Notes: generated by a model from the sequence alone, not told the origin. 54,217 nucleotides of DNA from JANXVY01 sp040080145 (GCA_040080145.1 JBEBJA010000186.1:1-54217), one strand, 5' to 3'. Shown: positions 33,090 to 42,393, counted from the first letter of the stretch. A program made the numbers and translations.

Positions 33090-34652
33090 GTGCACGACAT
33101 CAAAGCCATCCGCGACAATCCAAAAGCCTTCGACGCAGGCCTTGCCAAGCGCAACTTGCCTCCGTTGGCTGAAAAGGCACTGGAACTGGATGAAGCGCGC
33201 CGCGCCAACCTTACCGCGTTGCAGGACGCCCAGTCGCGCCGCAACGCCGCGTCAAAGGAAGTCGGCAAGGCGAAGGGGGCCAAGGACGAAGCGCTCGCAG
33301 CCTCGCTGATGGCCGAAGTCGCAAGCCTCAAGGACATCCTGACGGCTGGCGAAGAGGCCGAAGCCAAGATCGCCGCCGACCTCCAGGCGCTGCTCGAAGT
33401 CGTGCCCAACCTGCCGCGCGATGACGTACCGGAAGGCAAGGACGAGCACGACAACAAGGAGGTCCGCAAAGTCGGCACGCCGGGCAAGTTCGACTTCAAA
33501 CCCAAGCAGCATTTCGAATTGGGCGAAGCGCTGGGCCTGATGGATTTCGAAAGCGCCACCAAGGTCTCCGGCGCGCGCTTCGTGTTCCTGAAAGGCGCGC
33601 TCGCCCGCATGGAACGCGCCATCGGCGCCTTCATGCTCGATACGCACACGGCAGCCCTCAACGGCCCCATGGGCGGCTACACCGAAGTCAACCCGCCGCT
33701 GCTGGTCAAGGATCAGGCGGCGTACGGCACGGGTAATCTGCCGAAGTTCGCGGAGGATTTGTTCGAGATATCAGGACCTTTTAAAGATTTGATGGTGAAA
33801 ACGGAAGCCGTTGAAGATCTTGCGCAGATGTATTTGCCGCTTAGGAAGTCATCCACCCAGCTTACCATTGAAGTGGGTGAAGTCATGCGAAGGTCCATTG
33901 ACTCTAGCAGCAGCGGAAAAGAGGCAGCTAAGGCATGGGATGCGATGCAGCCTTTGCTTGATCAAATGAACTTAGCGTCAGATCAGCTCGAGACGAAGAT
34001 TGAAAGAGTTCGAGCCAAGATCCGTGAAGTTGCAATAAGGAATGCATCGCGGCAGTTCCTCATCCCCACCGCCGAAGTCTCGCTGACCAACCTCGTCCGC
34101 GACCAGATCCTCGACGAGGACAAGCTGCCGATCCGCATGACCGCCTGCACGCCGTGCTTCCGCTCGGAAGCCGGATCCGCCGGGCGCGATACGCGCGGCA
34201 TGATCCGCCAGCACCAGTTCACCAAGGTCGAACTCGTCTCCGTCACGACGCCGGAAGACAGCCTCGCCGAACACGAGCGCATGACCGGTTGCGCCGAGGA
34301 AATCCTCAAGCGGTTAGGGCTCCCGTTCCGCACCATGCTGCTGTGCACCGGCGACATGGGCTTTGCCTCGCAGAAAACCTATGACATCGAAGTCTGGCTC
34401 CCGGGCCAGGATACCTATCGCGAGATTTCGTCGTGCTCGGTGTGCGGCGATTTCCAGGCCCGCCGCATGAATTCGCGCTACAAGCCCAAGGGCGCAAAGG
34501 ACACCCGCTTCGTCCACACGCTCAACGGCTCCGGCCTCGCGGTCGGCCGCACGCTCGTCGCCATCATGGAAAACTACCAACAAGCCGACGGCTCGATTGT
34601 GATCCCCGAAGTGCTCCGCCCGTACATGGGAGGCCTGACCAAGATCGGGTGA
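33090..34652 (+). CDS. serS: Seryl-tRNA synthetase with a large catalytic-domain insertion
   Basis: A 520-residue SerRS from a GTG at 33090 (GAGG upstream). The N-terminal coiled-coil arm (about 1-110) and the class II core are normal: GTGNLPKFAEDLF, LIPTAEVSLTNLV (serine site), motif 2 in TPCFRSEAGSAGRDTRG, and motif 3 in GLAVGRTLVAIMENYQ. The family is usually about 425-430 residues. The excess is one block, about residues 227-321 (33768-34052), replacing the short loop between DLF and LIPTAE. It is in frame, mostly helical in appearance, lacks intein end motifs, and by hand count is about 48% GC, against about 63% for the first coding line after it. All catalytic motifs are intact, so the enzyme is presumably active. 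What the block does is unknown. Confidence 0.93.
   Translation: MHDIKAIRDNPKAFDAGLAKRNLPPLAEKALELDEARRANLTALQDAQSRRNAASKEVGKAKGAKDEALAASLMAEVASLKDILTAGEEAEAKIAADLQALLEVVPNLPRDDVPEGKDEHDNKEVRKVGTPGKFDFKPKQHFELGEALGLMDFESATKVSGARFVFLKGALARMERAIGAFMLDTHTAALNGPMGGYTEVNPPLLVKDQAAYGTGNLPKFAEDLFEISGPFKDLMVKTEAVEDLAQMYLPLRKSSTQLTIEVGEVMRRSIDSSSSGKEAAKAWDAMQPLLDQMNLASDQLETKIERVRAKIREVAIRNASRQFLIPTAEVSLTNLVRDQILDEDKLPIRMTACTPCFRSEAGSAGRDTRGMIRQHQFTKVELVSVTTPEDSLAEHERMTGCAEEILKRLGLPFRTMLLCTGDMGFASQKTYDIEVWLPGQDTYREISSCSVCGDFQARRMNSRYKPKGAKDTRFVHTLNGSGLAVGRTLVAIMENYQQADGSIVIPEVLRPYMGGLTKIG
33768..34052 (+). other. In-frame insertion within serS, foreign base composition
   Basis: About 95 codons between FE (residue 226) and QFLIPT (residue 322). 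Codon use differs from the flanks, with many A/T-ending codons (AAA, GAA, AGT, TTG, CTT, ATA), and the AGG arginine codon appears, which is rare nearby. The peptide has charged helices such as KIERVRAKIREVAIRN and an SSSSGKEAAKAWDAM stretch. No target duplication or terminal repeat is obvious. Its source is unknown. Confidence 0.8.
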
Positions 34653-34721
34653 CGGCTTCCCTAAGGAGAAGCGCCAACAAGAGGGCCGCTAACCCAACAT
34701 GCGGACGGCGCCCTTCACTTT

Positions 34722-34765
34722 CTTCTCCCCCTGGGGAGAAGATGCCCGATAGGGCAGATGAGGGG
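34722..34765. repeat. CTTCTCCCC palindromic repeat
   Basis: CTTCTCCCC/GGGGAGAAG and TGCCC/GGGCA stems, the inverse of the copy at 1-43. A shorter relative, CCCCTCACCCCAGGGGGAG, follows at 34799-34817. All lie between serS and surE. Confidence 0.7.
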
Positions 34766-34877
34766 TGCCTCCACTTGACGCTTGGCACCTCCCAAGGCCC
34801 CCTCACCCCAGGGGGAGAGGGGGAAGTGGCGACGATCCCGTAGGCCAGCGAGCCGATTCAGAACAGGAACTCACGTC

Positions 34878-35684
34878 ATGCGCATTCTGGTCACGAACGA
34901 CGATGGCATAGCAGCGCCCGGCCTCGCCGTTCTGGTGGAGATCGCGAAGGTTCTTTCGCCGGACGTGTGGGTCGTGGCACCCGAACTGAACCAGTCCGGC
35001 ACCTCGCACAGCCTGACGCTCCATACGCCCTTACGCATGCGCAAACTCGACGAGCGCACCTATGCGGTGGCGGGCACGCCAACCGATTGCGTGATCATGG
35101 CCGTGCGCCACCTGTTGGCCGACGAGCGCCCCGCACTGGTCCTGTCCGGTGTCAACGATACCGCCAACGTCGCCGAGGACGTGACCTATTCGGGCACGGT
35201 CGCGGGGGCGATGGAAGGCACGCTGTTGGGCATCCCCTCGATTGCGCTGTCGCTGATGACGGTCGGCATGCGTACGGGCGCCAAGGTCCATTGGGAGACG
35301 CCACGCGAACACGGGCCGAAGGTCATTAAAGCGCTGCTCGACAAGGGTTGGCCTGCGGGCACCCTGCTCAACATCAACTTCCCAGCCGTTGCCCCCGAAG
35401 CGGTCGCGGGCGTGGCCATCACCCGCCAAGGCATCCGCGACCAGGAAAACCTTGTGATCGACGAGCGCGCCGACCCGTGGGGCAAGTCGTATTACTGGTT
35501 CGGCTTCCTGTTCCGCCCCTCGACGCTGGTCGACGGCACCGACATCGCAGCACTCGCCGCCAACAAGATCTCCGTCACCCCCCTGTCGCTCGACCTCACA
35601 AACGACCGCGTCGCCGCACAGTTGGCAGGCGTGTTCGAGGACGCGCCAAGCCCGAAACCAAAACGGGCAGGAAGCGCTTCCTAA
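34878..35684 (+). CDS. surE: 5'/3'-nucleotidase SurE
   Basis: A 268-residue SurE phosphatase. It starts at the ATG at 34878 with AGGA upstream; the frame extends to 34782 only because a repeat is translated. The metal-binding N-terminus MRILVTNDDGIAAPG, WVVAPELNQSG, and GINDTAN-like SGVNDTANVAEDVTYSGT mark the family, which dephosphorylates nucleoside monophosphates and is linked to stationary survival. It commonly lies near serS in alphaproteobacteria, as here (225 bases apart). A triple-hairpin repeat begins right after the stop. Confidence 0.95.
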   Translation: MRILVTNDDGIAAPGLAVLVEIAKVLSPDVWVVAPELNQSGTSHSLTLHTPLRMRKLDERTYAVAGTPTDCVIMAVRHLLADERPALVLSGVNDTANVAEDVTYSGTVAGAMEGTLLGIPSIALSLMTVGMRTGAKVHWETPREHGPKVIKALLDKGWPAGTLLNINFPAVAPEAVAGVAITRQGIRDQENLVIDERADPWGKSYYWFGFLFRPSTLVDGTDIAALAANKISVTPLSLDLTNDRVAAQLAGVFEDAPSPKPKRAGSAS

Positions 35685-35764
35685 GTCCCAAAAACGGGTG
35701 GGTCTGGGAGGCTGCGCCTCCCAGTGGGGTGCGGGGCAAGCCCCGCTCGCGGCGCAAGCCGCGA
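35685..35764. repeat. Triple-hairpin repeat, copy C
   Basis: Stems: CTGGGAGGC (35704-35712) with GCCTCCCAG (35716-35724); GCGGGG (35731-35736) with CCCCGC (35741-35746); TCGCGGC (35747-35753) with GCCGCGA (35758-35764), the last closed by a GCAA tetraloop. Spacer TGGGGT, lead-in CCCAAAAAC. This is the most stable copy and directly follows surE. Confidence 0.75.
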
Positions 35765-35882
35765 CCGATCTATCCACAGCGGCACATCAACATGAGGCGT
35801 ATCGGTCCGAATCAGTACAGACTCTGTTCGAACATGAACGGAAGTAAGAGCGCACGGCAGACCGGTGCGTGGAGATCGACCT

Positions 35883-36479
35883 ATGCCGCTTGATAGCAAT
35901 CCCGTCCCGCCCGAAGCCTATATGCTGGCCGACCACTTAGACGCCGCATTGGCCGCTGGCGAAGACATCTTGATCGCAGGCCGCAAACTCGGCGATGACA
36001 CCGACCGCGGGTCACGCGAACCAGCCGCCCTGCGCTCGTCCATCGAACTGATCCGTGCTCTCGAACTGGCAATGATTACGCGCATCCTGAAAGCGCGGGA
36101 ATGGTCGCAGCGCATGAGCAAAGCGGACGCGCGCTTCAAGATGCAGGCCTCCAGCTTCATGTCGGGCAGCGTCACGCTGGTTGACGCCATCGCCGAATTC
36201 GCCGACGCCACCAATGTCGACTTCGATACGGCGGACGGCATCACGGCCTACTTCCGCAGCCGTGGCGTCATCGACGACGAAGCAGCCGGTCTGACGGACG
36301 CAACGCCGGGCCTCGTGACGGAAACCTTCCGTATCGCGGGTCGCAACGAACTTGGCGCACTCATGGACATGATCGCATCCTACCTCGATGCCCTCGAACT
36401 TCATTTCCTGCTGTTTGGCAAATCAACGCCGCAAGTCGCGGCACACTCGACCGGGATGGATGCAAATTCGGGACCGTGA
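35883..36479 (+). CDS. Hypothetical protein, unknown function
   Basis: A 198-residue soluble protein starting at the ATG at 35883 (GGAG 8 bases upstream). No signal peptide, no membrane helix. The sequence is mainly helical, with SIELIRALELAMITRILKAREW, FMSGSVTLVDAIAEFAD and a C-terminal ELGALMDMIASYLDALELHF segment. I recognise no family and no catalytic signature. It stands alone after surE, with RlpA convergent downstream. Confidence 0.75.
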   Translation: MPLDSNPVPPEAYMLADHLDAALAAGEDILIAGRKLGDDTDRGSREPAALRSSIELIRALELAMITRILKAREWSQRMSKADARFKMQASSFMSGSVTLVDAIAEFADATNVDFDTADGITAYFRSRGVIDDEAAGLTDATPGLVTETFRIAGRNELGALMDMIASYLDALELHFLLFGKSTPQVAAHSTGMDANSGP

Positions 36480-36511
36480 TGCACTCCCGAATTTGCAGTC
36501 CAAAGAAGCGG

Positions 36512-37321
36512 TTATCGCTGGCGGCGAAGGCGCCGCTCTAGCTTCGCCTGTTTGACGGCCTTGGCCGCCCGGGCTTCGCGCTTGGTAATGCCGAACGTGA
36601 CAGCCTTAGCAAGCCACGTCCGTTCGATACCGTTGTCAATGATGCCCCCCACCGGACGCACCGATTGAGGTTCGTTGCCGGTCTGCGGGTAGAGTGCTGC
36701 AACAGCCGTCCCAGTCCCGCTCCGTGCGGCATAGGCCGTTCCCGCTTGATCGAGGGAAGCGTAGACCCCCAGGTACCCCGGTACGGCTGGGTACACCCGC
36801 TTCTTCCGGTAAGTCGCTTCCAACTTGGTGGGCGCCTGCAAAATGCGCACTTCGAGCGTTGCAACGCCCTGGCGCTGGAACCCGAGCGCACCGGCCGCCG
36901 CGTGCGACACGTCGAGCGTCCGCTTATGATGATAGGGGCCCGCACTGTTGATCCGCAAAACAGCGGTTTTCTGCGTCTTGGGGTGACGCACCATGATGAT
37001 GGTGCCGTCCGGATAGATCGGGCTCGCTGCGTTATCGGCGAGATCGGCGCGGAACACGGCGCCCGAGGACGTTAGGCCGCAGGGGTTAAACCGGTCGCGT
37101 TTGCAGTCGTCATAGTTCGACGTGATGAGATTGGCCTGCCGGCCAACGAGCTTTTCGGTCTCGGCGAGCGTCAAAACGCGGTGGCAGAAGCCGCGAAAGC
37201 AGTAGGTCTTGCCGGGGGTCTTGGCCTCGGCGGGTACTGGAACGATAAAAATCAAAAGCAGGAAAACTATTGAAAGTAATGGTAAATTTCTACAGTAAGC
37301 CAAGTTGTCACGCGCACGCAT
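36512..37321 (-). CDS. RlpA-like double-psi beta-barrel protein, exported
   Basis: A 269-residue protein from the ATG at 37321 (AGGAGT upstream) with a strong signal peptide (LLSIVFLLLIFIVPVPAEA). CGLTSSGAVFRADLADNAAS, TIIMVRHPKTQKTAVLRINSAGPYHHKRTLDVSHAAAGALGF is laid out like RlpA, where the corresponding stretch reads VxVNDRGP...DLSxAAA. Here the catalytic-type Asp of NDRGP is Ser (INSAGPY), so lytic transglycosylase activity is doubtful. The C-terminus is a basic tail rather than a SPOR domain. Probably an envelope protein that may bind peptidoglycan. Confidence 0.75.
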   Translation of the reverse strand: MRARDNLAYCRNLPLLSIVFLLLIFIVPVPAEAKTPGKTYCFRGFCHRVLTLAETEKLVGRQANLITSNYDDCKRDRFNPCGLTSSGAVFRADLADNAASPIYPDGTIIMVRHPKTQKTAVLRINSAGPYHHKRTLDVSHAAAGALGFQRQGVATLEVRILQAPTKLEATYRKKRVYPAVPGYLGVYASLDQAGTAYAARSGTGTAVAALYPQTGNEPQSVRPVGGIIDNGIERTWLAKAVTFGITKREARAAKAVKQAKLERRLRRQR

Positions 37322-37480
37322 AATCCACTCCTGATGTTGAGGAAAATTGATCGCCGACAGAAATGAATGCGGGGTCAGCGCAAGCGGAAACGCCCGAAAA
37401 TCCTCGGCGTTCCCAACAAGCAAGATCAGATTGCGATGCGAACCCCAAAAATGGTCACATGGTTAATGCAGCTGCAACCA

Positions 37481-38242
37481 TCAGTTCGCGGTGAGATGAC
37501 GTTCCGCAAGCGTCGCTTTGAGCGTTGCCGCCGCCACGTCCAGACGCTCCGCATCGGTCGACCGCAACACAAGCTGCGTCCAATACCGGCCATCGGTGTT
37601 TTGCGGATAACTGCCCATCACGACGTCAGGATAATCGGCAGCGTGCCGGCGAAACAGGTCCGCAATCGCGCCTTCTGGATGCAGGACCTCGATGGTGCGG
37701 CTCAGCATCGGCGTGCCGCGTTCGAGATGCTGGGTAACGTCGTCGAGCATCACCCTCATGATCGACGGCACGCCGGCCATGACGATGACGTTGCCAATCC
37801 AAAAGCCCGGTGCAACCGACACGGTGTTCCGGACGAGCTTTCCGCCTTCGGGGATGCGCGCCATCCGCAGCCGCGATGCGGTCAGTTCGATCCCGCGGCG
37901 ATCGCAGTTTTCCTGCATCAGCGCGCGCGCCTCGGGATGAATTGCGATAGAAACCCCGAACGCCTTGGCCACGGCATCGGCCGTAATGTCGTCGTGCGTT
38001 GGCCCGATCCCGCCGGTCGTAAAGACATAAGTATAGCGGGCACGCAGCGCATTGAGCGCGTTGACAATATCGGCTTCGTCGTCGGCAACCACCCGCACTT
38101 CCTTGAGGTCGATCCCCAGGGCCGTCAAATGGCTGGCAATGGTCCCTATGTTCTGGTCCTTGGTGCGGCCCGATAAGATCTCGTCGCCGATCACAAGTAC
38201 GGCGGCAGTGATACGCTCTTGCCGGGCAGGGCTCGCAGTCAT
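37481..38242 (-). CDS. MoCF-domain (CinA N-terminal type) protein
   Basis: A 253-residue protein starting at the ATG at 38242 (AGAGG upstream). The domain is the molybdopterin-binding/competence-damage fold: VLVIGDEILSGRTKDQNIG, VVADDEADIVNAL, VFTTGGIGPTHDDITADAVA and GGKLVRNTVSVAPGFWIGNV. CinA's C-terminal deamidase domain is missing. Relatives have been given roles in molybdopterin adenylation or in ADP-ribose/NMN hydrolysis; which applies here is not clear. It is divergent from the SRAP gene with only 37 bases between starts. Confidence 0.85.
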   Translation of the reverse strand: MTASPARQERITAAVLVIGDEILSGRTKDQNIGTIASHLTALGIDLKEVRVVADDEADIVNALNALRARYTYVFTTGGIGPTHDDITADAVAKAFGVSIAIHPEARALMQENCDRRGIELTASRLRMARIPEGGKLVRNTVSVAPGFWIGNVIVMAGVPSIMRVMLDDVTQHLERGTPMLSRTIEVLHPEGAIADLFRRHAADYPDVVMGSYPQNTDGRYWTQLVLRSTDAERLDVAAATLKATLAERHLTAN

Positions 38243-38279
38243 ACGTTCAGCCTCTTTGTCGCAATGGATCCGTCCGGAC

Positions 38280-38981
38280 ATGTGTACGCGCTACGCGTTG
38301 ACCTCGCCAGTGGAAGCGGTCCGCTCTTATTTCCGGGCAGATGGCGTCGAGTCCTATCCAGCGCGCTACAACATCGCTCCGACCCAGCCGGTGTTGATCG
38401 TGCGTCAAGCGCAGACGGGCGGTCGCGAACTGGCTCTGGTGCGCTGGGGACTTATCCCGTCTTGGGTCAAAGATCCACGCGCATGCAGCACGCTTGTGAA
38501 CGCCCGCTCCGAAACTGCAGCGGATAAGCCGTCGTTTCGAGGTCCGTTGCGTCACCGCCGGTGTCTTGTTCCCACCAATGGCTATTATGAATGGACCGGC
38601 CGCCCCGGATCAAAGCAGCCCCACTTGATCCGTCCCCGCTCGGACGAAGGCGGCCACCTGATGGCCATGGCCGGCATTTGGGAACACTGGCTCGGTGCCG
38701 ACGGCAGCGAGATGCAAACGATGGCCCTCCTGACCACGGCGGCCAACACAGCCACCGCCTCCATTCATGACCGGATGCCCGTGATTGTGAATCCTGTCGA
38801 TTTCGCGCTCTGGTTGGATTGCGCTCCCGGTAGTGCCGTACCCATACAACACATGCTGCATCCTGCATCGGATGACGTGCTCGAAATCCTTTCCGTCAGC
38901 CCACGCCTGAATAATTATCGTAACGAGGGCCCTGATTTATGGCGTGTTCGCGATGACGTGACTGGAGCAAAGCTTATTTAA
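38280..38981 (+). CDS. SRAP family protein (HMCES/YedK type)
   Basis: A 233-residue SOS-response-associated protein starting MCTRYALTSP, so that Cys2 is exposed after Met removal, as required. The family binds abasic sites in single-stranded DNA through a thiazolidine bond to Cys2. RYNIAPTQPVLIV, VRWGLIPSW, NARSETAADKPSF, CLVPTNGYYEW and the His in SIHDRMPVIV complete the site. It protects abasic lesions during replication. Shares a 37-base divergent intergenic region with the MoCF gene. Confidence 0.93.
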   Translation: MCTRYALTSPVEAVRSYFRADGVESYPARYNIAPTQPVLIVRQAQTGGRELALVRWGLIPSWVKDPRACSTLVNARSETAADKPSFRGPLRHRRCLVPTNGYYEWTGRPGSKQPHLIRPRSDEGGHLMAMAGIWEHWLGADGSEMQTMALLTTAANTATASIHDRMPVIVNPVDFALWLDCAPGSAVPIQHMLHPASDDVLEILSVSPRLNNYRNEGPDLWRVRDDVTGAKLI

Positions 38982-39269
38982 CCCTATAAATATACAAAGG
39001 AAAAGGCTGCCCGAGATGCGGCTTGGTTTTGGCACGGCGGTTGCTGTGGGCAAGCAGAACGTATGCGGCCGTGCCCCACGTTGGGGCAGAGTCCGTGTGC
39101 ATTGACCAAAATCGCCGATCTGCCGCGACACCCACTCGCCTAGTCTCCAAAAAAGCGATAACCTCGTCAATGGGTTGTTGCAGATCTGGGGCCACCGGCT
39201 TTGCGGGACATTGATTTGCAAGTTTGTTCCGGGCCGCAGCTGAGCGGACCCGTGAGTGTGGAGATAAAG

Positions 39270-41474
39270 ATGGCGTACCGCGGCGAGGATTTGGATCTGC
39301 GAACCCCGCAAACCTGGAGCGGTGCAGCATCCGATATGACCGGTGGGCCAGAACCCTATTCGAATGGCAGTCGCGGCCGGTCAGGCGGCTTCAGCCGCAG
39401 CGCGCCCATCCTCGTTGATGAAATCGTTCTGTCATGCTCCAATCACGCTTTCGATGTCGCCGTGGCGCACCGCGCGGGCGAAGTCAGGCTTGAACACCTG
39501 CTCCATGCAATGACGCGCGTCGACGGCGCGAGCAACGCACTCGAGGCTCGCGGCATCCGCGTTGCCGGTCTGCGCCGCGAAAGTGCGACAATCATCGCCG
39601 GCGAGATCCCGCTCGGCCTGAGCCCCGGCCAGGGCCATCCCCGGCGGTCCGACGACTTCGAGCAGGCGCTGCGCACCGCCTCCGCCATTGCGTATCGCCG
39701 CAACGCGCCAGCCAACGTCGATGACCTGATGGACGCCCTCCTCGACATGCCCTCAGACATCCCCGGCATTGCCCTGTTAGCGCGCCATGGTGGCCGGGTC
39801 GCCCGCGACCGTCCTCAATTGCGAGAGCCACTGCTGAGAGAGCCTCTGCGCGATCCCAACCGTGACCGCGAAATCTACCGCGAACCTCAGCGCGAGTGGG
39901 ATCAGCCTGCTTTCCAGCCGCTGCCTCCGCTGACCCGCGCGTCATCAAACTATGCGCCCGATGCCCGCAGCAAGGCACCAATCCCGTACTACGCCGACGA
40001 CCGCCACCTTGACCGGCAACCCGAACGCCAGCTTCGTTCAGGCGTTGGTTCTGCCGTTGACGGCATCCAGAACGCTCGCATCGAGCAGCTTGAAACCGCC
40101 GTCCGCACCCTTGCGTCCGAACTCTCCACGGATCGCAAGACCGACCGCGATGATGCCATCCGGTTCCGTGGCGGTCTCCATGATCGCCTCCAGTCGCTGG
40201 AGCAATCCGTCGTTCAGGCGGCCAATGGCGACGGTGGCGCAGGCCTGTTGCTCGACCGCCTCACAGCCGTTGAACGCGGTCTCGATCAGCGGTTGAATGA
40301 ACTCTCAAGGCCATGGAGCCTTCTCGCTGATCGCCTGCAAGCTCTTGAGCAGACGATGATCGAAAATCGAGGAACGAAGTCCGCTGAAGTAACGGTCCTG
40401 CAAGATCGCTTGATCGGCCTTGAGCGCGGAATGTTCGACCAGATCAAAGGCCTTGAGCGCACGCTGGAAGCCGCGCCCGCCGTCGATATGAACCCGATCA
40501 CCAGCCGCCTCGACATCATTGAGGAAGCGGTCCTCAATCCAGCAACCAACCAAGCCGAAAACGACAAGCTCGCAGAGCGCATGCGGGCGCTGGAAGAGTC
40601 GATCAACGCCCAGCGGGCTCAGGTCAACCAGACCAACGCCGCGCTGAACCATGACATCAAAAGCCTTGGCGCAGCCTTGTCCAATCAGGCAGCCAACAAC
40701 GAGCGCGTGCATTCCTTCGTCTCGGACCGCATCCAGACATTGACGTCCGGATTCGAGCGCCAGCGCATGGAATTGGCCGGCCCACTGACGGAGCGCATCG
40801 GCAGCCTGGCCACTATTTTCGACGGCCGGATGCAAACCTTTGCAGGCCTTGCGGAGCGGAACAAAGTCGATGTGACTGCCGCGATTGAAACCCGTCACGC
40901 TCAACTGGCCTCGATCCTGGACACGCGCAATAGCGAGTTGCTTCAGGCCATCGCCGCCCGCAATGCGCACACGCAGGATACGCTCGCGGCCTTGACCGAG
41001 CGCATGGCAGCATTTGAGGCCAACCTGACCCTCAGCTTTGAGAAGGCTGCCGAGGCCCAGGCGATCCATACGGCTGAGTTGAAGGAAGTCCACGAAGCGC
41101 TCATCAAGCTGAACACCAACCAGCACACGCTCGCAGGCTCGATTGATCAGTGGCGTCTCGACGGCGTGGGCGACATTTCCGTCATCGCCAACCGCCTCGA
41201 TGGCATCGAAAAATCGGCAGCAAAGCCGGTTCAGATGATCGAAACCCTGACCGCCAGTGTCGACAACATCAACCGCGCGACCGTCGAACGGTATCACCGC
41301 CGCAACCGCTTCATGTATTGGCTGTTTGGCACCGACGATTGGCTGACGGCAAGCTGGCCCTCCCAGACGGCCAGCGTTGAGGCGGAACGTGCGATGCTGC
41401 GCGGCGCGGCGTCGAATACGGCAGTGCCTAAAGTTCCACAACAGCCAGCTTCAACGCGGCCAGCGCAGCGCTGA
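39270..41474 (+). CDS. Clp N-domain / coiled-coil protein
   Basis: A 734-residue protein starting at the ATG at 39270 (GGAG 8 bases upstream). Residues about 47-185 form a Clp_N-type repeat (LVDEIVLSCSNHAFDVAVAH, EVRLEHLLHAM, then a second repeat with DDLMDALLDMPSD). An Arg/Pro/Asp-rich linker follows (about 190-270), then about 400 residues of coiled coil (heptad-like IEQLETAVRTLASEL, RLTAVERGLDQRL) and a C-terminal RRNRFMYWLFGTDDWL stretch. No AAA ATPase domain is present. It looks like an adaptor or structural protein; I know no named function. Confidence 0.8.
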   Translation: MAYRGEDLDLRTPQTWSGAASDMTGGPEPYSNGSRGRSGGFSRSAPILVDEIVLSCSNHAFDVAVAHRAGEVRLEHLLHAMTRVDGASNALEARGIRVAGLRRESATIIAGEIPLGLSPGQGHPRRSDDFEQALRTASAIAYRRNAPANVDDLMDALLDMPSDIPGIALLARHGGRVARDRPQLREPLLREPLRDPNRDREIYREPQREWDQPAFQPLPPLTRASSNYAPDARSKAPIPYYADDRHLDRQPERQLRSGVGSAVDGIQNARIEQLETAVRTLASELSTDRKTDRDDAIRFRGGLHDRLQSLEQSVVQAANGDGGAGLLLDRLTAVERGLDQRLNELSRPWSLLADRLQALEQTMIENRGTKSAEVTVLQDRLIGLERGMFDQIKGLERTLEAAPAVDMNPITSRLDIIEEAVLNPATNQAENDKLAERMRALEESINAQRAQVNQTNAALNHDIKSLGAALSNQAANNERVHSFVSDRIQTLTSGFERQRMELAGPLTERIGSLATIFDGRMQTFAGLAERNKVDVTAAIETRHAQLASILDTRNSELLQAIAARNAHTQDTLAALTERMAAFEANLTLSFEKAAEAQAIHTAELKEVHEALIKLNTNQHTLAGSIDQWRLDGVGDISVIANRLDGIEKSAAKPVQMIETLTASVDNINRATVERYHRRNRFMYWLFGTDDWLTASWPSQTASVEAERAMLRGAASNTAVPKVPQQPASTRPAQR

Positions 41475-41503
41475 CGACGCGCTTCTTTTGTCGAGTGGGT
41501 GCG

Positions 41504-41710
41504 TTAGAACAGCGATTGAATGAGAGGGATACCCTGCAGCCGGGCGATGCGTTCTACCGCACGCTGGGTGGCATGACGGTTTGCAAAAGATGAACCGTCA
41601 AGCGTCTTGAAATCCGAATCTGTCGCGTGGAACACCAGCGCTCGCCCGTCTTCTCTGGGCCGCACAACGCCAGCTGTCCGCGTGCCGACTTGAATGATTG
41701 ATGCGGTCAT
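41504..41710 (-). CDS. Small conserved-looking protein, unknown function
   Basis: A 68-residue protein starting at the ATG at 41710, with GGAG 9 bases upstream; the frame extends to 41764 without a site. Sequence SIIQVGTRTAGVVRPRED and RALVFHATDSDFKTLDG suggests a small beta-rich domain followed by a helix with RHATQRAVERIARLQG. No family is recognised. It is convergent with the coiled-coil gene. Confidence 0.6.
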   Translation of the reverse strand: MTASIIQVGTRTAGVVRPREDGRALVFHATDSDFKTLDGSSFANRHATQRAVERIARLQGIPLIQSLF

Positions 41711-42393
41711 TTTCTGTGTCTCCCTATCGGACGTCCCTGCCGAAAGTTCCAAGTGTTTGTCCAAAAAAGTGCTTCGCGATTTCCATGAGGTAATTCTTCG
41801 TCAGACCGCCAGGAGATGCCCGAAGGCCTTAGCCTGCGCTACGGACGAGGGGTTCGACGCCGCGGATGGCAAAAAGGAACCATTGAAATCATGGAGTATC
41901 TTTCCGGACATACTCTAAGGCTATAACGCCTGTTGCAAATGCCTGTTCCGGCGTTGATCGCACACGATGTCAAAAAATATGCGTTACAAATGAAAGCTGC
42001 ATAATGTTGGCTGACTCGAATTCTAATCAATATTTGGTGAGATATACGTTTGTTCGATATCAAAAGTATGACGGCGCTTGAAAAGAAATTGGTGCAGAAT
42101 TTTAGGAAGACGAGGCTGCTCAAATTGATCCGCTCTGCGACTGCTTCTTGATGGCGTGCTAAAACATTGTATGATAACAGTATGTTGTGCAAAAATGATC
42201 CGGCCGCTGGGAAGCCTACGAACAAATGCCGGCACAAGTGCGTCGCTGGACAGCAACGCCAAAACGCGCACCGGAAACGTCGTGAGCGCAAATAACCCAT
42301 ATATCAGCGTCCGCAAGTGCATGATAGAGAGGCGTATGCGGAAATTGCAAAGCGCGCACGCAGATGTTGCGTACTGAACAGACTATTACGAAT

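Noticed and set aside
33768..34052. Intein in serS
   Set aside because: No Cys/Ser at the first position of a splice junction, no terminal His-Asn followed by Cys/Ser/Thr, no homing endonuclease blocks, and too short.
39001..39269. Short frames between the SRAP and Clp_N genes
   Set aside because: No ribosome sites or protein-like features; the gap more likely holds the promoter of the downstream gene.
41839..42300. A 153-codon minus-strand open frame
   Set aside because: AT-rich region, no ribosome site, no recognisable protein features.
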